NCBI RefSeq assembly: GCF_000719555.1
Contig: NZ_JOGX01000036.1
Location: 1 to 63,482 of the forward strand
Reading direction: 5' to 3'
DNA from: Streptomyces sp. NRRL F-5727
GTDB lineage: Bacteria; Actinomycetota; Actinomycetes; Streptomycetales; Streptomycetaceae
Length of the DNA stretch: 63,482 nucleotides
A program made the translations under genes and the position numbers. The notes beneath the pieces are model-generated. The model searched no databases. It saw only the letters and a list, made by a program, of their open reading frames with translations, and had not been told where the DNA came from. Shown here piece after piece: positions 16,234 to 24,064 of this stretch; within the stretch, counting starts at the first letter, position 1, and each line of letters opens with the position of its first letter.

Positions 16234-16524
16234 ATGAGCGAGTCACAGGTCAAGCAGCAGAACACCAGCGCCTACCACGCGCAGGCCGTCATCTCCTTCG
16301 CGATCGCCCTCGCCGCCGTCGCGATCGGGATCTACCAGCTGGAGGCGAGCGCCTGGGTGCGGGCCTTCCTCGCGGTCTCCGTCCTCTACCTCACCACCTC
16401 CGCCTTCACTCTCGCCAAGGTCGTCCGCGACCGGCAGGAGTCGGAGCGGATCGTCAGCCGGGTCGACCAGGCCCGCCTGGAGAAGCTCCTCGCCGAACAC
16501 GACCCCTTCCAGCAGAAGCTCTGA
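16234..16524 (+). CDS. YiaA/YiaB-type two-helix membrane protein
   Basis: A 96-residue protein with two hydrophobic segments (ISFAIALAAVAIGIYQL and VRAFLAVSVLYLTTSAFTLA) joined by a short loop, which is the YiaAB domain. The C-terminus is a charged helix (RDRQESERIVSRVDQARLEK) predicted to be cytoplasmic. The function of the family is unknown. It stands alone between the acyl-CoA dehydrogenase and a TetR gene. Confidence 0.8.
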   Translation: MSESQVKQQNTSAYHAQAVISFAIALAAVAIGIYQLEASAWVRAFLAVSVLYLTTSAFTLAKVVRDRQESERIVSRVDQARLEKLLAEHDPFQQKL

Positions 16525-16558
16525 GCCCTCTCCGCCCGGAGAACCGACACCCGCGATC

Positions 16559-16576
16559 TCTAAGCGCTTGCTCAGC
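16559..16576. promoter_or_regulatory. TetR operator, copy A of an identical pair
   Basis: TCTAAGCGCTTGCTCAGC, built on the perfect core AAGCGCTT, lies 47 bases before the TetR start at 16623. The same 18 bases occur at 17749-17766 before the MaoC gene. Confidence 0.75.
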
Positions 16577-16622
16577 TTCGTTGTATGGTGTTCGTCCTGA
16601 CCGGTCCGAGGAGGAGTGTGGG

Positions 16623-17255
16623 ATGAGCACGGCGGAGCAGACGCCCGGCGGCGAGGACGTGACCTGGGGCGAGGTCGCGCCCGAGGCCGCCCGGAGGCTG
16701 CTGGTCGCGGCCGTCGAGGCGTTCGCCGAACGCGGCTACCACGCCACCACCACCCGTGACATCGCCGGCCGGGCCGGGATGAGTCCGGCGGCGCTGTACA
16801 TCCACTACAAGACCAAGGAAGAGCTGCTCCACCGGATCAGCCGCATCGGCCACGACCGCGCCCTGGAGATCCTCCGGGCCGCCGAGCTCCGCGACGGCGC
16901 CCCCTCCGACCGGCTGGCCGACGCCGTCCGCTCCTTCGTCCGCTGGCACGCCGAGCGCCACACCACCGCCCGGGTCGTCCAGTACGAGCTGGACGCGCTC
17001 GGCCCCGAGCACCGCGCCGAGATCGTGGAGCTGCGCCGGGAGACCGAGGCGACCGTGCGCCGGATCATCGAGGAGGGCGTGGCGGCCGGCGAGTTCGACG
17101 TGGCGGACCCGGCGGGCACCACCGTCGCGGTGCTGTCGCTCTGCATCGACGTGGCCCGGTGGTTCAACGTCCAGGGCCGCCGGACGCCCGACGAGGTCGG
17201 CGCCTTCTACGCCGACCTCGTGCTCCGCATGGTGGGGTACCGCGCTCAGAAGTAG
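16623..17255 (+). CDS. TetR-family repressor paired with a MaoC hydratase
   Basis: A 210-residue TetR protein with a helix-turn-helix at about residues 25-70 (LVAAVEAFAERGYHATTTR, then AGMSPAALYIHYKTKEELL) and a TetR_C domain containing VQYELDALGPEHRAEI and CIDVARWF, features seen in KstR/FadR-type regulators of lipid metabolism. GAGGAGG 10 bases before the ATG is a strong ribosome-binding site. An 18-bp operator precedes it and an identical copy precedes the convergent MaoC gene, whose 3' end overlaps this gene by 10 bases. Autoregulation and control of the hydratase are well supported by that pair. Confidence 0.9.
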   Translation: MSTAEQTPGGEDVTWGEVAPEAARRLLVAAVEAFAERGYHATTTRDIAGRAGMSPAALYIHYKTKEELLHRISRIGHDRALEILRAAELRDGAPSDRLADAVRSFVRWHAERHTTARVVQYELDALGPEHRAEIVELRRETEATVRRIIEEGVAAGEFDVADPAGTTVAVLSLCIDVARWFNVQGRRTPDEVGAFYADLVLRMVGYRAQK

Positions 17256-17707
17256 TAGCGCGAGACCGACTCGGCGACGCACACCGGCTTGTCGCCGCCC
17301 TCGCGCTCCACGGTCACCCGCGCGGTGACCTGCACGCCGCCGCCGGCCTCCTCCACCTTCGTGAGCACCGCCGTGGCGCGCAGCCGCGAGCCGACCGGCA
17401 CGGGGGCGGGGAAACGCACCTTCTCCGTGCCGTAGTTGAGGCCCATCTTCATGCCCTCGACCCGCAGCACCTGCGGCACGAAGAGCGGCAGCAGCGAGAG
17501 GGTCAGATAGCCGTGCGCGATCGTCCTGCCGAAGGGGCCCGAGGCGGCGCGCTCGGGGTCCACGTGGATCCACTGGTGGTCGCCGGTGGCGTCGGCGAAC
17601 AGGTCGATCCGCTTCTGGTCGATCTCCAGCCAGTCGCTGTGCCCCAGCTGCTCGCCGACCCCCGCGCGCAGTTCCTCGGCGGAGGTGAAGATCCTCGGCT
17701 CGGCCAT
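17246..17707 (-). CDS. MaoC-like (R)-specific enoyl-CoA hydratase
   Basis: A 153-residue single-hotdog protein of the MaoC/PhaJ group, which hydrates trans-2-enoyl-CoA to (R)-3-hydroxyacyl-CoA. The hydratase-2 motif is complete: FADATGDHQWIHVDPERA holds the catalytic Asp and His, followed by GRTIAHGYLTLSLLP. The length fits the family. It is under an operator identical to that of the neighbouring TetR gene, and lies divergent from soxR with 106 bases between them. It would complement the acyl-CoA dehydrogenase 1.1 kb away in beta-oxidation or supply (R)-hydroxyacyl units. Confidence 0.92.
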   Translation of the reverse strand: MAEPRIFTSAEELRAGVGEQLGHSDWLEIDQKRIDLFADATGDHQWIHVDPERAASGPFGRTIAHGYLTLSLLPLFVPQVLRVEGMKMGLNYGTEKVRFPAPVPVGSRLRATAVLTKVEEAGGGVQVTARVTVEREGGDKPVCVAESVSRYYF

Positions 17708-17748
17708 GTCCCTGGTCCCTTCTCGTACGACATACCAAACGGTCTGTG

Positions 17749-17766
17749 TCTAAGCGCTTGCTCAGC
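17749..17766. promoter_or_regulatory. TetR operator, copy B of an identical pair
   Basis: The same 18 bases as at 16559-16576, 42 bases upstream of the MaoC start. A further half-site-like CATACCAAACGGT (17731-17743) sits between it and the gene and matches 11 of 13 bases of the CATACCGACCGGT motif found elsewhere in the window. Confidence 0.75.
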
Positions 17767-17813
17767 ATGTGGGGTGAGGGTCGCGCTGTCAACGGACCAG
17801 TAGGGTTCGAGGG

Positions 17814-18287
17814 GTGCCGCAGATTCCAGAGAAGATCCACGAGCTCACCGTCGGCCAGCTCTCCGCCCGCAGCGGCGCCGCCGTCTCCGCCCTTCACTTC
17901 TACGAGTCGAAGGGGCTCATCAGCAGCCGCCGCACCGCCGGCAACCAGCGCCGTTACGGGCGCGACGCGCTGCGCCGGGTCGCCTTCATCCGCGCCGCCC
18001 AGCGCGTCGGCATCCCTCTCGCCACCATCCGCGACGCCCTCGCCGAACTGCCGGAGGAGCGCACGCCGACCCGCGACGACTGGTCCCGGCTCTCCGCCAC
18101 CTGGCGGGCCGAACTCGACGACCGCATCAAGCAGCTCGGCCGGCTCCGCGACCACCTGACGGACTGCATCGGCTGCGGCTGCCTCTCCCTGGAGACCTGC
18201 GTCCTCTCCAACCCCGACGACGTCTTCGGCGAACGCATGGCCGGCTCCCGGCTGCTGCCGCTGCGCCGCGAGACCGCGGACGAATAG
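17814..18287 (+). CDS. soxR: SoxR, redox-sensing MerR-family activator
   Basis: A 157-residue protein with an N-terminal MerR winged helix ([26 protein letters not shown]) and the diagnostic [2Fe-2S] cluster motif Cys118-X2-Cys121-X-Cys123-X5-Cys129 ([12 protein letters not shown]). SoxR responds to redox-active small molecules by cluster oxidation and activates promoters with long spacers; in Streptomyces it answers to the organism's own pigments rather than superoxide. The GTG start is used, since [14 protein letters not shown] is the normal opening. No soxS exists in actinobacteria. It is divergent from maoC and ends in a long palindrome. Confidence 0.95.
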   Translation: MPQIPEKIHELTVGQLSARSGAAVSALHFYESKGLISSRRTAGNQRRYGRDALRRVAFIRAAQRVGIPLATIRDALAELPEERTPTRDDWSRLSATWRAELDDRIKQLGRLRDHLTDCIGCGCLSLETCVLSNPDDVFGERMAGSRLLPLRRETADE

Positions 18288-18340
18288 GCCGTTTCTTTCG
18301 GATCACGCCGCGAGCCCCATGATCCGAAAGAAACGGCCTA
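18285..18340. terminator. Bidirectional terminator with 21-bp perfect arms that include both stop codons
   Basis: The arms at 18285-18305 and 18320-18340 are perfect complements (the left begins TAGGCCGTTTCTTTCGGATC) around a 14-base loop. The TAG stop of soxR is the first three bases of the left arm and the TAG stop of the BKACE-like gene is the outer end of the right arm on the other strand. AAAG/CTTT tracts inside the stem give either transcript an imperfect U-run. Confidence 0.9.
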
Positions 18341-19090
18341 TCGCCAGGACAGCGCGGCGCGCACCTGCTCCGCCGTGGAGCGGGCGCGGGTCCCGTCCGG
18401 CAGCAGGAGGGTGTCCTCCAGGCCGATCCGCCCGGCCACGCCCAGCCGCCGGGCCCGCCGCAGTGCCGGCCAGGCCGCCGCCCCGGTCCCGTACACCAGC
18501 ACGGGCACCCCGCCGCACCGGCCCGCCGACCCGCTCCCGCCCTCAGGGCCGGCCGCGAGCGCGCGCAGCCACGCCCCGAGGTCGCCGTCCGGCCCGGCCG
18601 GCGCCTCGACGGCGATCCGCCGCACCCGGGGCGCCAGGGGAGAGCGGGCGAACAGGACCGGGTCCGGGGCGCCGGGACGCAGACCCGCCTCCACCGCCAC
18701 CCCGCGCGCCAGCAGCGCCGCCGCCGTCTCCTCGGCGCCCGGCTCGTGCCAGGCCACCGAGGCCAGCTCCGGCAGCGTCTCCCAGGACCGGATCCGCGCG
18801 ACCCGCCGCTCCGGGTCGGGCTCGGCCCACGCGTCCGCCGGCACCGTCACCGGGACGCGGACGAGCCTCCGCACCGCCGTCAGCGCGGGACCCACCACCC
18901 GGGGCGAGAGCGAACCGGCGCCACAGGGCGTCCGGGGCCGCAGCCGCACCTCGTGGGCCCCCGCCGCCACCGCCTCCGCCGCGGCCACCGCGAGCGCCGC
19001 CGGATCGCGCGGCACCGCCGCCGACTCCCCGGGCCCCCGTGCGCCGTTCAGCGCCGCCTGGAGCGGAGGGCCCGCTCCCGGCCGTGTCAC
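18338..19090 (-). CDS. BKACE-family-like protein lacking the zinc-binding histidines
   Basis: A 250-residue protein resembling beta-keto acid cleavage enzymes (3-keto-5-aminohexanoate cleavage enzyme family): LQAALNGARGPGES at the N-terminus, a TIM-barrel pattern, EAGLRPGAPDPVLFARSPLA and VYGTGAAAWPALRRARRLG near the end. True enzymes bind zinc through an H-L-H motif; here the aligned segment is GAHEVRLRPRT, with Arg replacing both His. It is also shorter than the usual 270-310 residues. It is therefore unlikely to be a normal lyase. The GTG start overlaps the preceding stop (GTGA), so it is coupled to the gene at 19087-19698. The stop lies inside the bidirectional terminator. Confidence 0.75.
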   Translation of the reverse strand: MTRPGAGPPLQAALNGARGPGESAAVPRDPAALAVAAAEAVAAGAHEVRLRPRTPCGAGSLSPRVVGPALTAVRRLVRVPVTVPADAWAEPDPERRVARIRSWETLPELASVAWHEPGAEETAAALLARGVAVEAGLRPGAPDPVLFARSPLAPRVRRIAVEAPAGPDGDLGAWLRALAAGPEGGSGSAGRCGGVPVLVYGTGAAAWPALRRARRLGVAGRIGLEDTLLLPDGTRARSTAEQVRAALSWR

Positions 19091-19698
19091 GCCGCGGAGA
19101 CCAGCGGGCGGCCGCGTACCTCCCGGGCCCGGGCCAGCGCCCCCGGGGTGAGGACCGCCCGGGGCACCTCGACCCCGCAGTCCCCGCACACCGGCCCGTA
19201 CCAGGTCTCCTCGCCCGGTGCGCCCGCCCACGCGATCCGCGCCCCCGCGCAGACCGGGCACGCCTCGCCCGGGTCGTCCTCCAGCGCCGTGACCAGCCGC
19301 CGTACCACCTCCGGCAGCGGATCCGTCGGATGGACGGCCGGATCGCCGCAGCGCACCACCCCGTTGCCACCCCACACCGCCCGGTGCCAGTCGTCCGTCG
19401 CCCCCAGGGCGCGCAGCCCGCCGTGCTTCTCGCGCCGGCGCCGGGCGGCGAACTCCTTCTCGTACGCCAGCCAGACCGTCCGCGCCTCCTCCAGCTCCTC
19501 CAGCGCGGCCACCAGCCGCGCCGGATCGAGCTCCCGGTCGTCGGGCCCGAACCCGTGCCTGCGGCACAGGTGGTCCCAGGTCGCCCGGTGCCCGTAGGGG
19601 GCGAACCGCTCCAGGCACTTGCGCAGCGAGTATCTGCGCAGTGCCGTGTCGCACCCCTGATCGCGCACCTGTCTCGCGAGACTCCGGAAACCGGCCAT
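19087..19698 (-). CDS. Conserved hypothetical protein with CxxC zinc-ribbon-like pairs
   Basis: A 203-residue protein that I do not recognise. The N-terminal half is helical and basic (SLARQVRDQGCDTALRRY; FAARRRREKHGG). The C-terminal half holds two Cys pairs, ACPVCAGARI and VCGDCGVEVP, about 26 residues apart, as in a rubredoxin-like zinc ribbon, and further Cys residues (RKCLERF, HLCRRH, VRCGD). A role in nucleic-acid or protein binding is possible. It is translationally coupled to the BKACE-like gene downstream. Confidence 0.7.
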   Translation of the reverse strand: MAGFRSLARQVRDQGCDTALRRYSLRKCLERFAPYGHRATWDHLCRRHGFGPDDRELDPARLVAALEELEEARTVWLAYEKEFAARRRREKHGGLRALGATDDWHRAVWGGNGVVRCGDPAVHPTDPLPEVVRRLVTALEDDPGEACPVCAGARIAWAGAPGEETWYGPVCGDCGVEVPRAVLTPGALARAREVRGRPLVSAA

Positions 19699-19836
19699 CG
19701 CTCGCCACCTCCGTCGCTGGTCCTTCGCGGTCCTTCGCGCATCCGCGGTACCAGAGGGACGAACGGCGGCGCCGCCGTGTTCCGCCGGGCGGCGGAACGA
19801 GCGCCTTCTGGCGAGAAGACGCCACCGGGGAACGCG

Positions 19837-21033
19837 CTACCGGCGGCCGATCCGGGCCGCCGAGACCACCACCCCGGCCAGCTCCGGCCGCCGGATGTCG
19901 CTGTGCGAGCGGACCGCCTCCGCCGCGTCCACGCTCACGCACCCCGAGGCCGGAACCCCGTCCCGCAACACCGTGGCCAGCACCCGCCGCGCCGCCCCCG
20001 GCACGCCCTGGACGCCGTCCCACCCGATCGCCCCCCACCGCGGATCGCGCGCCACCAGCCGCCCCAGCGGCTCCGCGAGCGACGCCGAGTCCCGGGCCGC
20101 CCGGGAGGCCAGCGGATACAGCAGCCCGAGCGCGGTGTCGTGCCGCGAGTGACAGGCCACCACCGGCCCCCGCACCCGCAGCTGCAGGTCCCTCAGCGCC
20201 CCCGCCCGGCCCGGGTCGTGCGGCAGCCGGGCCGCGAACGCGTAGTGCGAGAAGGCGCCCTGGAGCAGCGTCATCGAACGGACCGGCCGCAGCGCCCCCG
20301 GCAGCCCGCGCAGCGCGTACGCCACCAGCCGGGCGCCCATGCTGTGCCCCACCAGGTGCACCCGCAGCCCCGGCGCCGCCCGTGCCACCTCGGCGAGCAG
20401 CGGCCCGAGCCCCCGCTCCCCGACCTGCCCCGCCCGCTTCTTCATCACGTAGTACGCGGCCTGGCGCAGCGCCTCGCGGCCGCCGTTCCACAGCCGGCCC
20501 AGCCCTGCCCCGAGCAGCGCCTCCGGCACCTCCGCCGCCAGCGCGCCGGTGAACACGGCGCAGGTCTCCACCGGATCCGCGAGCAGGAAGTCCGGCACCG
20601 TGCGGTCCGGGGCGACCCCCTCCCCGGCCACGTCCGCGAGCTCCCGCAGCAGCGCCCCGAACTCCGCGAACGCCGCCTCCTCGGCCGGGGCCAGCGCCAC
20701 CAGCTCGGTGAGCCGGACGATCGTCCGCTCCTTCTCCGGCAGCGTCGTCACCAGCGCCCGGAAGTCCGGCACCGGCTCGTCCGTGAACATCATCGAGGGC
20801 CACACCACGCCCGCGTACCCCGCCTCCACGCCCGGAGCCAGCAGGCCCGGGAACGGCGCGAAGAAGTCCGAGTACAACCGGGTGGCCCCGGACGGCGAGT
20901 TGTTCCAGCCGTGCGCGAACACCACCAGATCCGTCACCCCCCGCCGCGCCAGCGCGACCAGTTCGGCCGCCTGCCCGGCCGGACCGTCCCCGTCCCTGTC
21001 GAAGACGATCTCCCGGTACGGATCCACACTCAT
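19837..21033 (-). CDS. Alpha/beta-hydrolase fold protein, putative serine esterase
   Basis: A 398-residue protein. The oxyanion-hole region DLVVFAHGWNNSPSGA (residues 35-50) and the nucleophile elbow VHLVGHSMGARL with Ser231 identify an alpha/beta hydrolase; a late His in ACHSRHDTALGLLYPL may complete the triad. No signal peptide is present. The helical insertion at residues 85-200 is long and may form a lid. The ATG at 21033 starts MSVDPYREIVFDRDG; a GTG three codons upstream is possible. It stands alone on the minus strand between the muramidase and the zinc-ribbon protein. Substrate unknown; lipase-like or peptide-bond activity cannot be distinguished. Confidence 0.78.
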   Translation of the reverse strand: MSVDPYREIVFDRDGDGPAGQAAELVALARRGVTDLVVFAHGWNNSPSGATRLYSDFFAPFPGLLAPGVEAGYAGVVWPSMMFTDEPVPDFRALVTTLPEKERTIVRLTELVALAPAEEAAFAEFGALLRELADVAGEGVAPDRTVPDFLLADPVETCAVFTGALAAEVPEALLGAGLGRLWNGGREALRQAAYYVMKKRAGQVGERGLGPLLAEVARAAPGLRVHLVGHSMGARLVAYALRGLPGALRPVRSMTLLQGAFSHYAFAARLPHDPGRAGALRDLQLRVRGPVVACHSRHDTALGLLYPLASRAARDSASLAEPLGRLVARDPRWGAIGWDGVQGVPGAARRVLATVLRDGVPASGCVSVDAAEAVRSHSDIRRPELAGVVVSAARIGRR

Positions 21034-21173
21034 CCCGCTCACGGCCCGCCCGTCCCTCCCCGTCGAGGAAGCGCCCTGGGGCCCGCGTCCCGCAACCCCT
21101 GGGCAGCATGCCCGGATCCGGCCATGGTCAGACCTCGGCGGCGCGTTTCCGGCCCGCGCGGGGGCGACCCGGG

Positions 21174-22448
21174 TCACCGGTACAGCAGATGCTCCCGCCG
21201 CACCGCCCGGAAGGCGGCCAGGTCGTCGGTCCAGGCGGCCACGGTCTCGTCGGTGTCCGCGCCCGCGTCGATCAGGGTGCGGACCCGGCTGGAGCCGGTG
21301 AGCTTGTCGATCCAGTGGTCGGGACGCCAGGCGAAGCCGGGCCAGGAGGCGCGGGCGGTGACCAGCAGGGCGATGCCGGTGCGGACCGGGTCGAAGGTCT
21401 CGCGGTCGTGGACGTGGAGCTGGACGCCGCCGACCGTCCGGCCCTGGAACTTGGAGAAGGTCGGCGCGAAGTACGCCTCGCGGAAGCGGACTCCGGGCAG
21501 CTCCAGGGCGTTCGCCGCCTCCGCCCAGCGGCGGTCCACGCCCTCCGCGCCGAGGAGTTCGAAGGGGCGGGTGGTGCCCCGGCCCTCGGAGAGGTTGGTG
21601 CCCTCGAAGAGGCAGGTGCCGGAGTAGACGAGCGCGGTCTCCGGGGTCGGCATGTTCGGGCTCGGCGGCACCCACGGCAGCCCGGTGGCGTCGAAGAAGT
21701 CCGCACGCCGCCAGCCCGTCATCCGCACCGTCTCCAGCTCCACCGGGCGGGCCAGGAACTCGGCGTTGAACAGCAGCGCCAGCTCCGCCACCGTCATCCC
21801 GTGCGCCTGCGCGATCGGCTCGCGCCCGACGAAGGTCGCGAAGGCCCGGTCCAGGACCGGGCCGAGGGCCGCCCGGCCGCTCACCGGGTTCGGCCGGTCC
21901 AGCACCACGAACCGCTTCCCGGCGAGCTCCGCCGCCACCATGCAGTCGTAGAGCGTCCAGATGTACGTGTAGAAGCGGGCGCCCGCGTCCTGGATGTCGA
22001 AGACGATCGTGTCGACGCCGGACGCGGTGAAGACGTCCGCCAGCGGCCGTCCGCTCTTCAGGTACGTGTCGTAGACCGGCAGTCCGGTCGCCGGGTCGTC
22101 GTACCGGCCCTCCGAACCGCCCGCCTGGGCGGTGCCCCGGAAGCCGTGCTCGGGGCCGAACACGGCCACCAGGTCCACCCGTTCGTCGGCGTGCATCACG
22201 TCCACCAGGTGCCGGGCGTCCGGCGCGATCCCGGTCGGGTTGGTGACGACGCCGACCCGTTCGCCGGCCAGCAGGGCGTACCCGTCCGCCGCCAGCCGCT
22301 CGAAACCGGTCCGTACGCGCGCGTGCCCCCGCCCGGGGGCCGCGGCGGCGGGGGAGGCCGTCACGGCCAGCGCCCCTCCGGCGGTCAGCGCCCCTCCGGC
22401 CGCCAGCAGATCCCGACGCGACAGCTTCTTCCGCCTCATGCGTGACAT
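21174..22448 (-). CDS. namZ: Exported DUF1343 protein, NamZ-like exo-beta-N-acetylmuramidase
   Basis: A 424-residue protein with a twin-arginine signal (LSRRDLLAAGGALTAGG, cleavage near SPAAAA). The mature part is a full DUF1343 domain: GVVTNPTGIAPDARHLVD, VFGPEHGFRGTAQAGG, DIQDAGARFYTYIW, VLDRPNPVSG, LPWVPPSPNMPTPETA and GTNLSEGRGTTRPFE. Family members characterised in Bacteroidetes (glycoside hydrolase family GH171) release terminal N-acetylmuramic acid, so a role in peptidoglycan turnover or recycling outside the membrane is expected. The Tat route fits a protein exported folded. The start ATG at 22448 gives the peptide MSRMRRKKLSRRD. It is monocistronic. Confidence 0.88.
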   Translation of the reverse strand: MSRMRRKKLSRRDLLAAGGALTAGGALAVTASPAAAAPGRGHARVRTGFERLAADGYALLAGERVGVVTNPTGIAPDARHLVDVMHADERVDLVAVFGPEHGFRGTAQAGGSEGRYDDPATGLPVYDTYLKSGRPLADVFTASGVDTIVFDIQDAGARFYTYIWTLYDCMVAAELAGKRFVVLDRPNPVSGRAALGPVLDRAFATFVGREPIAQAHGMTVAELALLFNAEFLARPVELETVRMTGWRRADFFDATGLPWVPPSPNMPTPETALVYSGTCLFEGTNLSEGRGTTRPFELLGAEGVDRRWAEAANALELPGVRFREAYFAPTFSKFQGRTVGGVQLHVHDRETFDPVRTGIALLVTARASWPGFAWRPDHWIDKLTGSSRVRTLIDAGADTDETVAAWTDDLAAFRAVRREHLLYR

Positions 22449-22534
22449 GGCCACGCAGGCTAGCGCTCCTGACGGCCCGGGGGAACGAGGCGTGCGGAAG
22501 CCGCGCGTCGCGCTCGCCGGGTCTTCCACCGCTC

Positions 22535-22554
22535 CATACCGACCGGTTAGTCTG
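22535..22554. promoter_or_regulatory. TetR-type operator, copy 2 of the CATACCGACCGGT motif
   Basis: CATACCGACCGGTTAGTCTG lies 50 bases before the SDR start. Its first 13 bases are identical to the reverse complement of the site before the molybdopterin oxidoreductase. The TetR gene downstream of the SDR (23465-24058) is the best candidate to bind it. Confidence 0.65.
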
Positions 22555-22603
22555 CCGGAGTCATCCGAACCGTGACCGAGCCGAACACCACCTGGAGGGG
22601 CCC

Positions 22604-23380
22604 ATGAACGCGGCCACGCACGAGCTCCGTGACGCAGCCGTCGTCGTCACCGGGGCGGGCGGCGGCATCGGCGCCGCCCTCGCCCGGCGCTTCGCCGCCG
22701 AGGGCGCCCGCGTCGTCGTCAACGACCTCGACGCCGACCGCGCCAAGGCCGTCGCCGCCGAACTCGGCGCCGTCGCCGTCCCCGGCGACGCCTCCGCGAT
22801 CGTCGACGAGGCCCGCGAGGCCCTCGGCGGCACCGTCGACATCTGGTGCGCCAACGCCGGGCTCGCCTCCGCCGGCGACGCCTTCGCCGACGAGGCCGTC
22901 TGGGCCGCCGCCTGGGACGTCAACGTCATGGCCCACGTCCGCGCGGCCCGCGCCCTGCTCCCCGACTGGCTGGAGCGCGGCACCGGCCGCTTCGTCTCCA
23001 CCGTCTCGGCCGCCGGACTGCTCACCATGATCGGCGCGGCCCCGTACTCCGTCTCCAAGCACGGCGCCTACGCCTTCGCCGAATGGCTCTCGCTCACCTA
23101 CCGCCACCGCGGCCTCAAGGTGCACGCGATCTGCCCCCAGGGCGTCCGCACCGACATGCTCGCCGCCACCGGCTCGGCCGGCGACCTCGTCCTGGTCCCC
23201 ACCGCCGTCGAGCCCGAGACCGTCGCCGACGCCCTCCTCGACGCCATCGCCGAGGACCGCTTCCTCGTCCTGCCGCACCCGGAGGTCGCCGACTACTACC
23301 GCAACCGCGCGGACGACCCCGAGCGCTGGATCGGCGGCATGAACAAGCTCCAGCGGCACTGGGAGGCGGGCGCGCGGTAG
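22604..23380 (+). CDS. Short-chain dehydrogenase/reductase
   Basis: A 258-residue classical SDR. The cofactor motif TGAGGGIG near residue 18, NDLDADRAKA (an Asp after strand beta-2, pointing to NAD(H)), CANAG, the catalytic Ser in VSTVSAAG and YSVSK are all present. Such enzymes interconvert hydroxy- and keto-groups; a 3-hydroxyacyl-CoA or similar lipid substrate is suggested by the neighbours (TetR, acyl-CoA dehydrogenase, kinase-like protein). GGAGGGG four bases before the ATG is a strong ribosome-binding site. The shared operator lies upstream and the TetR gene begins 84 bases after the stop, probably in the same transcript. Confidence 0.93.
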   Translation: MNAATHELRDAAVVVTGAGGGIGAALARRFAAEGARVVVNDLDADRAKAVAAELGAVAVPGDASAIVDEAREALGGTVDIWCANAGLASAGDAFADEAVWAAAWDVNVMAHVRAARALLPDWLERGTGRFVSTVSAAGLLTMIGAAPYSVSKHGAYAFAEWLSLTYRHRGLKVHAICPQGVRTDMLAATGSAGDLVLVPTAVEPETVADALLDAIAEDRFLVLPHPEVADYYRNRADDPERWIGGMNKLQRHWEAGAR

Positions 23381-23464
23381 CGCACCCGGCGGCGGATGGG
23401 AAGATCTACCGACGACAGACCCCGGACGCCAGGGACGGGGCAGCGAGCTGGAAGGCGGCGGAGC

Positions 23465-24058
23465 ATGGCCAGGACGACGGACGGGGACGGTTCTCCCGTC
23501 CCCCAGAGGCTCCTCGCCGCCGCCACCCGGCTCTTCGCCGAGCGGGGCTACGACCGCACCTCGGTGCAGGAGATCGTCGAGGCGGCGGGCGTCACCAAGG
23601 GCGCGCTCTACCACTACTTCGGCTCTAAGGAGGACCTCCTCCAGGAGGTGTACGCGCGCGTGCTCCGCCTCCAGCAGGAGCGCCTGGACGACTTCGCGGA
23701 CTCCGACGCGCCCGTCGAGGAGCGGCTGCGCGCCGCCGCCGCCGACGTCGTCGTCACCACCATCGAGAACCTCGACGACGCCTCGATCTTCTTCCGCTCC
23801 ATGCACCACCTGAGCCCGGAGAAGAACAAGCAGGTCCGCGCCGAGCGCCGCCGCTACCACGAGCGCTTCCGCGCCCTGATCGAGGAAGGCCAGCGGGCGG
23901 GCGTCTTCTCCTCCGCCACGCCCGCCGACCTCGTCGTGGACTACCACTTCGGCTCCGTGCACCACCTGTCCACGTGGTATCGCCCGGCCGGCCCGCTGGC
24001 CCCGCAGCAGGTCGCCGACCACCTGGCCGACCTCCTGCTGCGGGCCCTGCGCCCGTAA
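23465..24058 (+). CDS. TetR-family repressor of a putative hydroxyacyl catabolic regulon
   Basis: A 197-residue protein with a TetR helix-turn-helix (RLLAAATRLFAERGYDRTSVQEIVEAAGVTKGALYHYFGSK region) and a C-terminal domain containing FFRSMHHLSPEKNKQVRAERR, typical of KstR2/FadR-like regulators that sense CoA esters. GGCGGAGC precedes the ATG. It is convergent with the acyl-CoA dehydrogenase/kinase operon (6 bases apart at the 3' ends) and follows the SDR. Matching operators before the SDR, the kinase and a distant molybdopterin oxidoreductase make it the likely common regulator; this link is inferred from position. Confidence 0.9.
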   Translation: MARTTDGDGSPVPQRLLAAATRLFAERGYDRTSVQEIVEAAGVTKGALYHYFGSKEDLLQEVYARVLRLQQERLDDFADSDAPVEERLRAAAADVVVTTIENLDDASIFFRSMHHLSPEKNKQVRAERRRYHERFRALIEEGQRAGVFSSATPADLVVDYHFGSVHHLSTWYRPAGPLAPQQVADHLADLLLRALRP

Positions 24059-24064
24059 CGGCCG

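Noticed and set aside
18319..21627. 1102-codon plus-strand open frame over the BKACE-like, zinc-ribbon and hydrolase genes
   Set aside because: Pro/Arg/Ala-rich shadow; three real genes with clear motifs lie on the other strand.
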